DNA from: Syntrophaceae bacterium UBA6078
GTDB lineage: Bacteria; Desulfobacterota; Syntrophia; Syntrophales; UBA2210
Assembly (NCBI GenBank): GCA_002428735.1
Contig: DIXO01000044.1
Location: forward strand, 1-64,000
DNA length: 64,000 bases
Reading direction: 5' to 3'
Position numbers and translations under genes: made by a program
The notes under the pieces: generated by a model
The model's database searches: none
Seen by the model: only the letters and a program-made list of their open reading frames with translations
Told to the model about the DNA's origin: nothing
Part shown: positions 28,417 to 37,388 of the stretch, piece by piece
Layout: the number at the start of each line of letters is the position of its first letter
How positions within the stretch are numbered: the stretch's first letter is position 1

Positions 28417-29715
28417 ATGTCTTTTATGCTGGGTATCCCGGCCATCGTGAGGATCCTGATCGTATTCATCTGCGTTCTCCTGGCAATCAGGAAAAAGGTC
28501 TCGCTGGGAAACGCCTTCGTCTTGGGGGCACTTCTGATCGGGTTCTTCTTCGGCCTGGGAATCCGGCAGATGGTTTCCTCGGCCACCGCTTCAGTCATGA
28601 TGCCCAAGACCCTGTCCCTCGCCGTGGTCGTCACCCTCATCCTTATCCTCAGCAGCAGCATGGAGACCGGAGGCAACATGGAGCGGCTCGTCAGGAATTT
28701 TCGCGGCCTCGTGGCAAACCCGCGTCTGAACCTCGCCATCTTTCCGGCGCTGATCGGCCTGCTTCCCATGCCCGGCGGGGCAATTTTCTCCGCCCCCATG
28801 GTCAAAGAACTGGGAAATCAGAGCGGCCTGAGTCCGGAGCAGCTCAGCTTCATCAATTACTGGTACCGCCATATCTGGGAATACTGGTGGCCACTCTATC
28901 CCGGAGTCCTCCTTGCGGTTACCCTGGCCGGAACCGGTCTCTGGACCGTCGTTCTGGTCATGTGGCCACTTACCATCATAACCATTTCCCTCGGCTCTCT
29001 CTCCATCAGGGGAGCCGATCTGACACGGGCCGCCGGTAATCGTGACAGGACACGTCCCGTCACGCCCTTTTTGAGGGAACTTGTTCCCATACTCATAGTG
29101 ATTTGCGTGGGACTCGGCATGGGCGTGCTCCTCGCGGTCATATTCCCCGGACTCGGCATAGCCAAGGAAATCGGACTGATCATTGCCCTGATCCTGTCAA
29201 TCGGGCATGTCTGGATCCGGAGCGAAATGACCACCGGCAAGATCCGTGCAATCCTCGTCTCGCCCCACATCCTGAAGATGTTCTACATGGTGATTGCCAT
29301 ACTGATCTTCAAGGGAATGCTTGAAGACAGCCGCGCCGTAGCCGCCATCAGCGCGGAATTTATGGCGCTGTCTGTCCCTCTCGTTCTCATCGTGGTCGTT
29401 CTTCCCCTGATCGTGGGAGGGGTCACGGGAATCACCATCGCTTTCGTGGGGAGCACCTTCCCCATTATCATCCCCCTGATCCATACCATGGGTGAGGCAT
29501 CCTTCATGCTGGCCTATGTGGCGCTTGCTATGGTGAGCGGTGTCTTAGGGGTGCTCATTTCGCCCCTCCATCTCTGCCTGCTCCTTTCCAATCAACACTT
29601 CGGTGCCGCCTTCGGCCCCGTGTACCGCCATCTTCTCCTGCCCTGCGCGGTCCTTCTGGCCACCGCCCTTGCCTACTTTTTCTTTCTCCATTGGCTCTTG
29701 GCTCGGATGTTGTGA
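28417..29715 (+). CDS. DUF401 family permease-like membrane protein
   Basis: The 432-residue protein has about ten hydrophobic helices with the DUF401 hallmark GLLPMPGGAIFSAPMV and INYWYRHIWEYWWPLYPG in the first half. The second half has GVTGITIAFVGSTFPII and a C-terminal PLHLCLLLSNQHFG. The family belongs to the ion-transporter superfamily of carboxylate permeases; the substrate is unknown. The start is set by AGGAGG 6-7 bases before ATG 28417. Confidence 0.88.
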   Translation: MSFMLGIPAIVRILIVFICVLLAIRKKVSLGNAFVLGALLIGFFFGLGIRQMVSSATASVMMPKTLSLAVVVTLILILSSSMETGGNMERLVRNFRGLVANPRLNLAIFPALIGLLPMPGGAIFSAPMVKELGNQSGLSPEQLSFINYWYRHIWEYWWPLYPGVLLAVTLAGTGLWTVVLVMWPLTIITISLGSLSIRGADLTRAAGNRDRTRPVTPFLRELVPILIVICVGLGMGVLLAVIFPGLGIAKEIGLIIALILSIGHVWIRSEMTTGKIRAILVSPHILKMFYMVIAILIFKGMLEDSRAVAAISAEFMALSVPLVLIVVVLPLIVGGVTGITIAFVGSTFPIIIPLIHTMGEASFMLAYVALAMVSGVLGVLISPLHLCLLLSNQHFGAAFGPVYRHLLLPCAVLLATALAYFFFLHWLLARML

Positions 29716-29829
29716 GCCGCCCGATCTCATTCCTTTTTCTGTTTGACAATTCCGGAACGATGCCTATCGTATAATCGTGTATTGACGATAAGCACTATCT
29801 GTGGTAGGAAGCCGCGCGGACATGAGGGA

Positions 29830-29854
29830 AAAAGAACGGAACACGCGTTCTTTT
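29830..29854. promoter_or_regulatory. Perfect palindrome upstream of the ArsR operon
   Basis: AAAAGAACG and CGTTCTTTT form a 9-bp perfect inverted repeat with a 7-base centre, about 45 bases before the ArsR start. ArsR-type regulators bind such repeats, so it could be the self-operator. Alternatively it is an attenuator hairpin with a U-rich 3' arm. An upstream TATAAT at ~29768 has TTGACA too far away (21 bases) to form a standard promoter. Confidence 0.45.
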
Positions 29855-29897
29855 CTGTATATGGGAGCTAAAACCGCTCAGGGGATGTGAACGAACG

Positions 29898-30263
29898 ATG
29901 GTGACGGATGGTTGCGCGGGAGGACCTCACGCTGTATATATCGAAACGCTCGACACGACGGACCTTGAAACGTGCAAAAAGATTCTGGCACGGCTTGCAA
30001 AGGGACTTTCCCACCCTGCCAGGATTGAAATTATCCGAATGCTGTGCAATAAACCCCCCGACCAGGAGTTCATCTGCTCGGATATCGTCAGGGCCCTTCC
30101 CCTGGCGCAGGCGAGTGTCTCTCAGCATTTGAAGATACTCAGGGAAACGGGCTGGATTTACGGTGAAATCGACGGCCCCCGGGTCGTATGCCGTCTTGTG
30201 GAAAACATTATGGCATTTTATCAACAGCTCATGAGAAAAGTAACGCATGAGCAACACACATAA
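29898..30263 (+). CDS. ArsR-family transcriptional regulator
   Basis: This 121-residue winged-helix repressor has the recognition segment LAQASVSQHLKILRETGWI and the preceding SHPARIEIIRMLC. Extra cysteines (CKKIL, RMLC, FICSD) could bind a metal or react with thiol stress. It begins an operon with a HesB-like selenoprotein (14 bases on) and CutA, suggesting metal- or redox-dependent control of that operon. Confidence 0.9.
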   Translation: MVTDGCAGGPHAVYIETLDTTDLETCKKILARLAKGLSHPARIEIIRMLCNKPPDQEFICSDIVRALPLAQASVSQHLKILRETGWIYGEIDGPRVVCRLVENIMAFYQQLMRKVTHEQHT

Positions 30264-30277
30264 AAAGGAGAAAAAGC

Positions 30278-30598
30278 ATGTTTGCAGTTTCGGAAAAGGC
30301 GCAGGAGATGATCAAGAAGGTTCTCGAATCGAGAGACGACAACCTCCCGGTTCGGTTGATATATGCCGGAGGCGGGTGATCGGGCCCCTCACTGGCAATG
30401 TCTCTGGATGAGGCAAAAGAAGGCGACAAGACGTTTCAGGAAGATGGCATCACCTTTGTCATCGAGGAATCGCTGTTTGAGCAGGCGAAACCGATCAACA
30501 TAGATTTTATTGATTCGGCCAGTGGGTCCGGTTTTTCCATTACCTCGAACCTGTCCCTCGGCGCCGCCTGCGGCACCTGCGGCGGAGGATGCGGTTGA
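30278..30598 (+). CDS. HesB/IscA-like selenoprotein
   Basis: The frame starts at ATG 30278 behind AAAAAGGAG and crosses TGA at 30377-30379, read as Sec34 in AGGG-U-SGPSL. This is the position of the first of three conserved cysteines in A-type iron-sulfur carriers, and the C-terminal cysteines are present in ACGTCGGGCG. The total is 106 residues. The first 33 residues (VSEKAQEMIKKVL, LPVRLIYAGGG) are fully HesB-like, so the UGA is not a true stop. HesB-like selenoproteins with Sec at this site are a known bacterial group of unknown function. The location between ArsR and CutA suggests metal or redox handling. A possible SECIS stem (CCTCA at 30387-30391 with TGAGG at 30409-30413) is weaker than for the other selenoproteins. 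Confidence 0.88.
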
Positions 30599-30605
30599 TT
30601 CAATC

Positions 30606-30929
30606 ATGGCTGAAGCGGGCCAATACTGCGTCATACTGACCACATGCCCGGACCGCGAAGAAGGGGAACGGCTTGCCCGTCTGCTCGTTGAGTCCAGGCT
30701 GGCGGCCTGTGTGCAGATAACGGGTGTCACCAGTTTTTACGAGTGGGACGGCGCCCTCAACAGGGACGACGAACAGTTGCTGTTGATCAAGGCGCCGTCT
30801 TCTTCGTACGGGGAGATTGAAACGGTCATTTCCCAAAATCACCGCTATGCTGTACCGGAGATAATCAGGATTCCGGTAACGGCCGGTAGTGAACAATACC
30901 TGCGGTGGATCGACACCGTCACAAAGTAA
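30606..30929 (+). CDS. cutA: Divalent cation tolerance protein CutA
   Basis: The 107-residue protein begins 7 bases after the selenoprotein stop. CutA1 features are present: CVILTTCPDREEGERLAR at the N-terminus, LAACVQI-like AACVQITGVTSFY, and the C-terminal VPEIIRIPV. CutA forms trimers structurally related to PII proteins. The exact role in metal tolerance is debated. It is the third gene of the ArsR operon. Confidence 0.92.
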   Translation: MAEAGQYCVILTTCPDREEGERLARLLVESRLAACVQITGVTSFYEWDGALNRDDEQLLLIKAPSSSYGEIETVISQNHRYAVPEIIRIPVTAGSEQYLRWIDTVTK

Positions 30930-30959
30930 CGGCATATGTCAGGGGTCTGGTTTCGCCTG

Positions 30960-31115
30960 CTACCACGGCATGTACTGATGGAACAGACAAAGGCCCGCTA
31001 CGGTGACCGCCAGGATGATGACGCCGGCATAGAATATTTTCAGGTAGGAATCCTCCCTGGCGGCGTATTCATCCCAGTCGGTTTTCTCAAGGTTATGTCT
31101 GAATTTGCTTAACAT
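30960..31115 (-). CDS. Small single-helix membrane protein
   Basis: The 51-residue ORF starts at ATG 31115 behind AGAGGA. It has a charged N-terminal half (LEKTDWDEYAAREDSYLK) and one membrane helix near the C-terminus (IFYAGVIILAVTVAGLCLF). It is convergent with the cutA operon and otherwise fills an empty region. The amphipathic-then-hydrophobic layout is protein-like, and no competing gene overlaps it. The function is unknown. Confidence 0.55.
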   Translation of the reverse strand: MLSKFRHNLEKTDWDEYAAREDSYLKIFYAGVIILAVTVAGLCLFHQYMPW

Positions 31116-31362
31116 GTTCCTCTGTACTCACCACTCGTATGATACCTGCCGGACGCAACAGCACACAGGAAAACCCCCCGTGCTATTACAATCGGCACAG
31201 CCAGCCATGGTCTTGAATGATATCTTCACCGATCGATCTGTTGAGATTGCCGATGCCAGGCACGCTTTTTTCAGGCATTTGAGATTACTAATGAATCAGT
31301 CACTGTCCCCATAAACGGATAATCGGAAATACCCTCATGACCCGGCAGGTACAGACGCCCCG

Positions 31363-32199
31363 ATGAAACCACATCCTTCCCGAATTGTTGATTTCCACGT
31401 GCACCTCTTTCCCGACAAGGGGTTCGATGCTGTCTGGAACTTCTTCGCCTCGTCGGGGACGGATGTGGTGTATAAGTATTACAGCGGGGAGTGTGTCAAA
31501 TATTTGAACGGGCGGGGTGTCTCACCCATTGTCTTCTCAAATTACGCGCACAAAAAAGGGATCGCGGAGCCAATGAACGAGTGGAACATCGCCCTCCTCG
31601 AGCAATTTTCCGATCTTTACTGCTTCGCCGCCTACCACCCCGATGACGGCAACGCCCTACAGTACGCGGAACGGATGATAGCGCATCCCCGTGTCGTCGG
31701 CGTCAAGATGCATTTTCACGTTCAGAGGCTGTATCCCCACGACCAGCGCCTGTTTCCTCTGTACGAAATGATTCGTGAGAAAGGGAAACGCCTGCTCCTC
31801 CATGTGGGGAACGGACCACGCACGAACCAGTTCGTGGGTATGGGCCACTTCAGAAGGGTCCTCGAACGCTTTCCGGACCTCCCGGTCACTGTCCCCCACA
31901 TGGGAGGGCTCGAATTCGCAGAGTGTATGGACCTCCTGGACGATCATCCCGGGATCTATCTCGATACCGCCTACAGCTTCTGGCCCGGCCTCCCCTTCAC
32001 CTTCAACCTCGAGACGGAATACCTGGAGCGATACAGGGACCGTATCCTCTACGGATCGGATTTCCCCAACATGATACTCCCCCGTGAGAGGGAGATCGAC
32101 TATCTTTTGGGTCTTGATCTTTCAGACGATTTCTACGATAACATGTTTTACGCAAACGGCATGAGACTGCTTGCCGAGACCTGCCCGGCGGCTCGATAA
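31363..32199 (+). CDS. Amidohydrolase family protein
   Basis: The 278-residue TIM-barrel protein of the amidohydrolase_2 type has the metal motif DFHVHLFPD at the start, VKMHFHV and LLLHVGNG on inner strands, VPHMGG, and a C-terminal ILYGSDFPN with the catalytic Asp. Related enzymes include decarboxylases and lactonases; the substrate cannot be told. It may have its own promoter in the 250-base gap upstream. Confidence 0.88.
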   Translation: MKPHPSRIVDFHVHLFPDKGFDAVWNFFASSGTDVVYKYYSGECVKYLNGRGVSPIVFSNYAHKKGIAEPMNEWNIALLEQFSDLYCFAAYHPDDGNALQYAERMIAHPRVVGVKMHFHVQRLYPHDQRLFPLYEMIREKGKRLLLHVGNGPRTNQFVGMGHFRRVLERFPDLPVTVPHMGGLEFAECMDLLDDHPGIYLDTAYSFWPGLPFTFNLETEYLERYRDRILYGSDFPNMILPREREIDYLLGLDLSDDFYDNMFYANGMRLLAETCPAAR

Positions 32200-32270
32200 C
32201 CGGGTGCCAGCGATGAGTGTCTGATGTTGAGATCCGCCGCAACATTTCTCAGGATGAAAGGAGAAACGAC

Positions 32271-32864
32271 ATGGCTATTACCCTGCCTGATCTTCCCTAC
32301 GCAAAGGACGCCCTCGAGCCGTACATCAGCTCGAAGACGCTGGAGTTTCATCACGGGAAGCACCACAACGCGTATGTAACCAATCTCAAGAATCTTATCG
32401 AAAATACCGAACTGGCCGGTGAGTCGCTGGAAAACATCATCATGCAGACCGCGGGCAATCCCGACAAGGCGGGCGTATTCAACAACGCGGCCCAGGTCTG
32501 GAATCACACTTTTTATTGGCTCTGCATGAAACCCGAGGGCGGTGGTCTCCCCACGGGCGCCATCAGAGAAAAGATCGAAGCCGTGTTCGGGGCCTACACC
32601 TCCTTAGCCAAGGAGCTCAAAAACGCCGGCCTGACTCAGTTCGGGAGCGGCTGGGCGTGGCTGGTACAGAAGGACGGCAGGCTTGAGATCATGAAAACGG
32701 CAAACGCCGACACCCCCCTCGCCCACGGCGTGAAACCCCTGCTCACCGTGGATGTCTGGGAGCACGCCTACTATCTCGACTACCAGAACGCGCGCGGCGA
32801 TTATCTCGACATCTTCATGAAGCACCTGATCAACTGGGAGTTTGTCAATTCCCAGATGGAGTAG
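32271..32864 (+). CDS. sodB: Iron/manganese superoxide dismutase
   Basis: The 197-residue protein has all metal ligands: His in EFHHGKHHNAYV, His in WNHTFYW, and the Asp/His pair in DVWEHAYYLDYQN. The YAKDALEP start is typical. The QFGSGWAWL region near the active site is compatible with the iron form, but metal preference cannot be fixed by eye. ATG 32271 follows AAAGGAG. It forms a short oxidative-stress unit with the cupin gene behind it. Confidence 0.95.
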   Translation: MAITLPDLPYAKDALEPYISSKTLEFHHGKHHNAYVTNLKNLIENTELAGESLENIIMQTAGNPDKAGVFNNAAQVWNHTFYWLCMKPEGGGLPTGAIREKIEAVFGAYTSLAKELKNAGLTQFGSGWAWLVQKDGRLEIMKTANADTPLAHGVKPLLTVDVWEHAYYLDYQNARGDYLDIFMKHLINWEFVNSQME

Positions 32865-32893
32865 TGGGAAAAAGCAAAGAAGGAGAAGCAACC

Positions 32894-33238
32894 GTGTTTC
32901 GGAAACGCAGTGAGGGTGGATACACCCCCGCTATCCCGGGGATCGAGCTCAAAACGACCGTGTATGGGGACAGAACGCTCATGACCGAGTTCCAGTTGAA
33001 ACAGGGGAGCGTGCTGCCGCGGCACGCGCACCCTCACGAACAGACAGGCTACCTCGTGAAGGGGAAGATGCGCCTTTCTATCGGTCCGGACGAACATGAC
33101 GTGATGCCCGGCGACAGCTGGTGTATTCCGGCCAATGTTGAGCACGGCGCCACGATTTTTGAAGACTCGGTTGCCGTGGAGGTCTTCTCCCCGGTGAGAG
33201 ACGATTATCTCCCGCAGAAACAGGGAGGCGGTCGATAG
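32894..33238 (+). CDS. Small cupin-domain protein
   Basis: The 114-residue single-cupin protein has the first motif in LPRHAHPHEQTGYLVKGK and the second in PGDSWCIPANVEHG, including the metal-binding histidines. GTG 32894 is preferred because AAGGAG lies 8-9 bases upstream; the longer frame begins inside the SOD stop region. No ligand is known. It is likely co-transcribed with sodB. Confidence 0.85.
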   Translation: MFRKRSEGGYTPAIPGIELKTTVYGDRTLMTEFQLKQGSVLPRHAHPHEQTGYLVKGKMRLSIGPDEHDVMPGDSWCIPANVEHGATIFEDSVAVEVFSPVRDDYLPQKQGGGR

Positions 33239-33381
33239 TCTCCGGGCCATTGTGAAGAGTATGCGAGCCTGAGGCGGCGCGGCGGGGTCGGCGAAAATCA
33301 ACATGACAAAAGAAAAGAACCTTCCTCCGATATTCCGCGCCCAAGTCCGAAAGAAGCCGCTCCACACAGGGAGGGTCAACC

Positions 33382-33966
33382 ATGAACCCGAGGAACGGAT
33401 GGATACGCCTCATATACACCGTGGCAACGGGGAGCAGAAGGCTCCGCCTGCTCTTGACCCCGATTGTCGCCCTTTCCTATTTCCTCTTCGCCTTACTCTT
33501 TCTCATCCTCTCATTCCCGTTGGACCGTTTCTTCGGCTTTTCCGGCTTCCTTCACCCCTCGGTCAGTATCGTCCTGTCAGTGCCCCTGATCTTCATCGGA
33601 CTCTTTCTGGCCTTCTGGTCAGCGCTTCATTTCTTACGGGTCAAGGGAACACCCGTTCCCTCTAACCCGCCCCCCGAACTTGTCACGTCAGGTCCGTATG
33701 CCTACATCCGCAATCCCATGCTCAGCGGCGTCTTTATCTTCCTCTTCGGCCTTGCCTTGGCCTTCAATTCCGTTTCTCTCTTCTTCATCTTCACACCCCT
33801 CTTCATCCTTGCAAACGTCCTGGAACTGAAAGCGATCGAAGAACCGGAACTTGAGATGCGGCTCGGCGGGCACTATCTCGAATACAAGGAGCAGACACCC
33901 ATGTTCTTCCCGTGGAGAAGAACGGGTCAATCAAGGAGCCATCGAGATACCGAGGGTATCTCCTGA
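33382..33966 (+). CDS. Isoprenylcysteine methyltransferase-family membrane protein
   Basis: This protein of 194 residues has four to five membrane helices and the ICMT/PEMT signature GPYAYIRNPMLSG followed by an EEPELEMRLGGHYLEYK tail. Such bacterial proteins are SAM-dependent methyltransferases of uncertain target (isoprenoid, phospholipid or thiol). The ATG at 33382 is in a favourable context after GGAGGGTC. It lies upstream of the HpaB-family gene in the same direction. Confidence 0.82.
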   Translation: MNPRNGWIRLIYTVATGSRRLRLLLTPIVALSYFLFALLFLILSFPLDRFFGFSGFLHPSVSIVLSVPLIFIGLFLAFWSALHFLRVKGTPVPSNPPPELVTSGPYAYIRNPMLSGVFIFLFGLALAFNSVSLFFIFTPLFILANVLELKAIEEPELEMRLGGHYLEYKEQTPMFFPWRRTGQSRSHRDTEGIS

Positions 33967-34014
33967 CTCACGGAACCATTGCAAAACAAACAAAGGGATA
34001 AAGGAGGAAAAACC

Positions 34015-35463
34015 ATGGGAATTCGTACCGTAGAGCAGTACAAGGAAAGCCTGAAAGACGGGAGGCGCGTCTACATCAGTGGCGAGAAAGTGGCGGATAT
34101 AACCAAACACCCGATTCTGGGGATTACCTGCGACACGATCGGGGCCGGGTATGAGCTGACCGCCTCGAAGAACCCCGATGTGAAGAACCTCTTTGTGGCC
34201 CCTCACCCCGAAACGGGGGAACCGATCAATCGCCTCTTCATCACCCCCAAGGGTCCCGAGGACCTGGCGAACCGCACGAAGATAATTCAGCGCTCCATCC
34301 AGCTCACCGGGGGACTGCCCTTCGGAAAGGATATCGGGACAGACTGCCTCAACGCGGCCTTCGTCGTCGCCGGCCAGATGGGAAAGAAGGAGTACCAGGA
34401 GAACGCGAAAAATTTCCTGGAGCACCTGCGGGCAAACGACCTGCACACCTGCGGCGCCGTGAGCTGCGTCAAGGGGGACCGATCGAAGGAGCCAGCCCGG
34501 CAGAAGCACCCCGATTATTACCTCCGCGTGGTCGACAGGAACAAGGAGGGGATCATCGTCAAGGGAGCCAAGATCCACATCACCAGCGCCCCGGCGGCCA
34601 ACGAGATCATCGTCGTCCCCACCCGGCAGATGCGGGAGAACGAGGGGGACTATGCGGTCAGCTTCGCCATACCGGCCAACACGGAGGGGGTCACCTTCAT
34701 CTGCCGCGGCGGACGCGGGCCCTGGTCGAACCGCGAGTTTCACCCCGATCGCCCGGTCAGGGAGCTGACGGAGGCAATGATCGTCTTCGACAATGTCTTC
34801 GTTCCCTGGGAACGGGTCTTCATGTGCGGCGAGTGGCAGTTCTCCATGCTCCTGGCCTATACCTTCGCCACCTTCCACCGCTTCACGGCGATCAGCTACA
34901 AGGTCCCCTCGGTCGAGGTGATGGCGGGCTGCGCGGTCGCCATGGCCAAGTACAACGGCCTCGAGAAGGTGGGTCACATACGGGACAAGCTGGCGGACAT
35001 CGCCGCCTACGTGGAGACACTCCGCGCCCTGGCCAACGCGGCGGCCCAGAATCCCGTGATGTACGGGGAGATCGCCGTCCCCAACCCCCTCATCGCGAAC
35101 ATGGCCAAACTCCACTTCGCCGGCAAATACCACGAATTCATCAAGCTGATACAGGATATCGCCGGGGGAATCATCGCGACCTCCCCGGACAGGCGGGACT
35201 GGGACAACCCCGACATCCACGATTATCTCGAACATTACCTGGGAGGGAGTGAGAAGTACAGCACCCTCGAGCGGATGCAGATGATCCACGAGACGATGCG
35301 GCACGTCTGCTCGCACGAGTCGGCCTTCCACGAGGTGACGACGGTCCACGCCGAGGGATCGATGGCGGCGCAGAAGATGATGATCCTGGCCGAGTCCCCC
35401 CTCGCGCAGTATGAAACCATGGCAAAGGTCGCGGCAGGGATCCTGCCCCCAGCGAGCTTTTGA
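34015..35463 (+). CDS. HpaB/AbfD-family flavoprotein (4-hydroxyphenylacetate monooxygenase / 4-hydroxybutyryl-CoA dehydratase family)
   Basis: The 482-residue protein contains family motifs: VKGDRSKEP, HITSAPAANEIIVVPT, FDNVFVPWERVF and YHEFIKLIQDIAGGI. 4-Hydroxybutyryl-CoA dehydratase needs three cysteines and one histidine for its [4Fe-4S] cluster (C99, C103, H292, C299 in the Clostridium enzyme). Here the His of FHRFTAISYK is present, but the residue seven further on is Tyr rather than Cys, and no CxxxC pair is seen in the segment before IGTDCLNA. A cluster-type dehydratase is therefore doubtful, and an oxygenase is unexpected in an anaerobe. The start follows AAAGGAGGAA. The substrate is unknown. 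Confidence 0.85.
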   Translation: MGIRTVEQYKESLKDGRRVYISGEKVADITKHPILGITCDTIGAGYELTASKNPDVKNLFVAPHPETGEPINRLFITPKGPEDLANRTKIIQRSIQLTGGLPFGKDIGTDCLNAAFVVAGQMGKKEYQENAKNFLEHLRANDLHTCGAVSCVKGDRSKEPARQKHPDYYLRVVDRNKEGIIVKGAKIHITSAPAANEIIVVPTRQMRENEGDYAVSFAIPANTEGVTFICRGGRGPWSNREFHPDRPVRELTEAMIVFDNVFVPWERVFMCGEWQFSMLLAYTFATFHRFTAISYKVPSVEVMAGCAVAMAKYNGLEKVGHIRDKLADIAAYVETLRALANAAAQNPVMYGEIAVPNPLIANMAKLHFAGKYHEFIKLIQDIAGGIIATSPDRRDWDNPDIHDYLEHYLGGSEKYSTLERMQMIHETMRHVCSHESAFHEVTTVHAEGSMAAQKMMILAESPLAQYETMAKVAAGILPPASF

Positions 35464-35796
35464 GGAAACCCCCAGCAAGGGTGCATACATCAGCGGGCTA
35501 CTGCCCAAGACACACCAAACAAAAAGGGCAAGTAATGTAAGGAACCCTTACAGGCGATCAAATAGCGGCGCAGCATACGAAAATCCAGGAATGATCCCGT
35601 TTATGCCTCTCATGGGTCCTCATGGAACTTTTGGGTTGACATTTACGGAAGCGTCATTTAGCGTGCGTGCTACACTGGGTTTTTTTATCAAAAAACAGAC
35701 ATTCCAATACACTCTTATCGGCTCAGATGGTGCCCACAGAGCAACGTGCCGTATTTGTTCCTTGGATAACACCAATCAACTCATGGAGGGGATAGA
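35464..35796. other. Gene-free stretch before the CoA-disulfide-reductase-like gene
   Basis: No convincing gene is present in 333 bases. A short perfect inverted repeat, TGTAAGG-AAC-CCTTACA, lies at 35536-35552. A TTGACA at ~35636 lacks a good -10 box at standard spacing. The GC content is lower than in neighbouring genes. It probably holds the promoter of the downstream flavoprotein, whose ribosome site GGAGGGG is at its end. Confidence 0.5.
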
Positions 35797-37146
35797 ATGA
35801 AACAAGCGGATGTGGTTATTTTAGGTGGATTATCAGGAATCACGGCAGGAATCAGTTGCCGGAGACACTACCCCGACAAAAAGGTCATCCTTATCAGAAA
35901 AGAGGGAACTGTCCTCATTCCCTGCGGTATTCCCTATATTTACGGGACCGTGGGCGGCCCCGAAAACAATGTCATCCCGGACGGCCTTCTGGAAAGCAAT
36001 GGGATAGAGCTCATCAAAGGCGAGGCCGTCGATGTTGACCGCAAGAGCAAAGTTGTCACCATGAAGGACGGCGAAACCATCGGGTATGAGAAGCTCGTTT
36101 TTGCTACCGGCTCGGTTCCGCTCATTCCGCCTATTCCCGGAATAGAAAAAGAAAATGTGTACCCGGTCAAAAAAGAATTCGACTATCTATCACACGTTTA
36201 TCGTCATATGAACGATGTGAAAGATCTGGTCATCATCGGAGGCGGCTTTATCGGCATGGAGTTTGCCGATGAATGCAGAAAGGGACGAGATGTCAATGTA
36301 ACCATCGTGGAGGCCCTGCCTCACTGCCTGCAGATAGCGCTGGATAACGAGTTCTGTGAAGAGGCGCAAAAAAAACTGGAAGAGGCCGGGGTCACTATTC
36401 TGGTAAACGAGAAAGTGCAGGCCATCCTAGGTGATGGAAGGGTCACCGGGGTCAAACTTGCAAGCGGCCAAGAGCTGAAGGCTGACATGGTAATCCTCGG
36501 GATAGGAGCTGTCCCTAATACAGAGCTCGCGAAAAAAACCGGTTTGGAACTCGGTTTCAGAGACACAATCAAAGTGGATCGTTATATGCAAAGCTATACC
36601 GACCCCGATGTCTATGCCTGCGGCGACTGCGCTGAGAAACAATCGTTTTTTGACGGGAGGCCCATCGGGATCATGCTTGCGTCCATTGCCACTTCGGAAG
36701 CTCGGATCGCGGGGGCAAATCTCTTTTCCCCGACACATCATAATTGCGGCTCCATCAGCGTTTTTTCCACGGTCATCAACGATAGGGCCTTCGGTGTCGC
36801 GGGCCTTACCGAAAGGACGGCGACCCACATGGGAGCCAGGATCGTGATCGGCACGGCGGAAGCCCCGGATACCCATCCGGGCGGCATGCCGAATTCCAGT
36901 CATACCAAGGTAAAACTGCTATTTTCCAAGGACACCGGTGTCATCATGGGTGGTTCCATGTCAGGAGGTAAGTCTGTCGGGGAAATGATCAATGTGGTAA
37001 GCGCCTGCATCATGCACAGGATGACGGCAGACGATATCGTAAAATTCCAGATGGGGACCCATCCGGCGCTGACCTCCTCGCCGATCGTATACCCCATCGT
37101 CAATGCCGCATGTAAGGTAGTCATTCCTCTGAAAGGCATTGTCTAG
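35797..37146 (+). CDS. CoA-disulfide reductase / NAD(P)H oxidase-like flavoprotein
   Basis: The 449-residue FAD protein has two Rossmann motifs (VILGGLSGITAG, with the first Gly pattern slightly unusual, and LVIIGGGFIGMEFADE) and the single active cysteine in LIPCGIPY. A TDPDVYACGDCAE FAD-binding segment and a C-terminal dimerisation domain follow. The single-cysteine arrangement matches CoA-disulfide reductases, Npsr and NADH oxidases/peroxidases. It may reduce CoA disulfide, persulfides or oxygen. It is followed by an ArsR-type gene, which could regulate it. Confidence 0.9.
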   Translation: MKQADVVILGGLSGITAGISCRRHYPDKKVILIRKEGTVLIPCGIPYIYGTVGGPENNVIPDGLLESNGIELIKGEAVDVDRKSKVVTMKDGETIGYEKLVFATGSVPLIPPIPGIEKENVYPVKKEFDYLSHVYRHMNDVKDLVIIGGGFIGMEFADECRKGRDVNVTIVEALPHCLQIALDNEFCEEAQKKLEEAGVTILVNEKVQAILGDGRVTGVKLASGQELKADMVILGIGAVPNTELAKKTGLELGFRDTIKVDRYMQSYTDPDVYACGDCAEKQSFFDGRPIGIMLASIATSEARIAGANLFSPTHHNCGSISVFSTVINDRAFGVAGLTERTATHMGARIVIGTAEAPDTHPGGMPNSSHTKVKLLFSKDTGVIMGGSMSGGKSVGEMINVVSACIMHRMTADDIVKFQMGTHPALTSSPIVYPIVNAACKVVIPLKGIV

Positions 37147-37388
37147 GGCATTCATACAAACAATTTCTTCTATCGCACCGGGGAGAGCGAGGCCAACAAG
37201 CATCTAAGCGATTTTTTGCCTTGCTTTCCCTTTTTTTGATCATATTGATCATCCGGTAGTTTAGCATCGTAAAAGAAATTACAACTCCTGAACCACAATA
37301 ATCGCGGCCATCTCACCGGAACCGACGCATTTCTCCGATTTCTCCTGATTTCACAAGATCCGCATTGCTCTCACAAGTCACTTTATAC

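Noticed and set aside
32217..32270. N-terminal extension of superoxide dismutase from 32217
   Set aside because: ATG 32271 has AAAGGAG at proper distance and matches the family start; the extension reads as leader sequence.
33931..35508. 525-codon open frame on the minus strand
   Set aside because: Antisense shadow of the HpaB/AbfD-family gene.
35586..35800. Short open frame before the CoA-disulfide-reductase-like gene
   Set aside because: No ribosome site, low-complexity residues and overlap with the next start; treated as upstream region.
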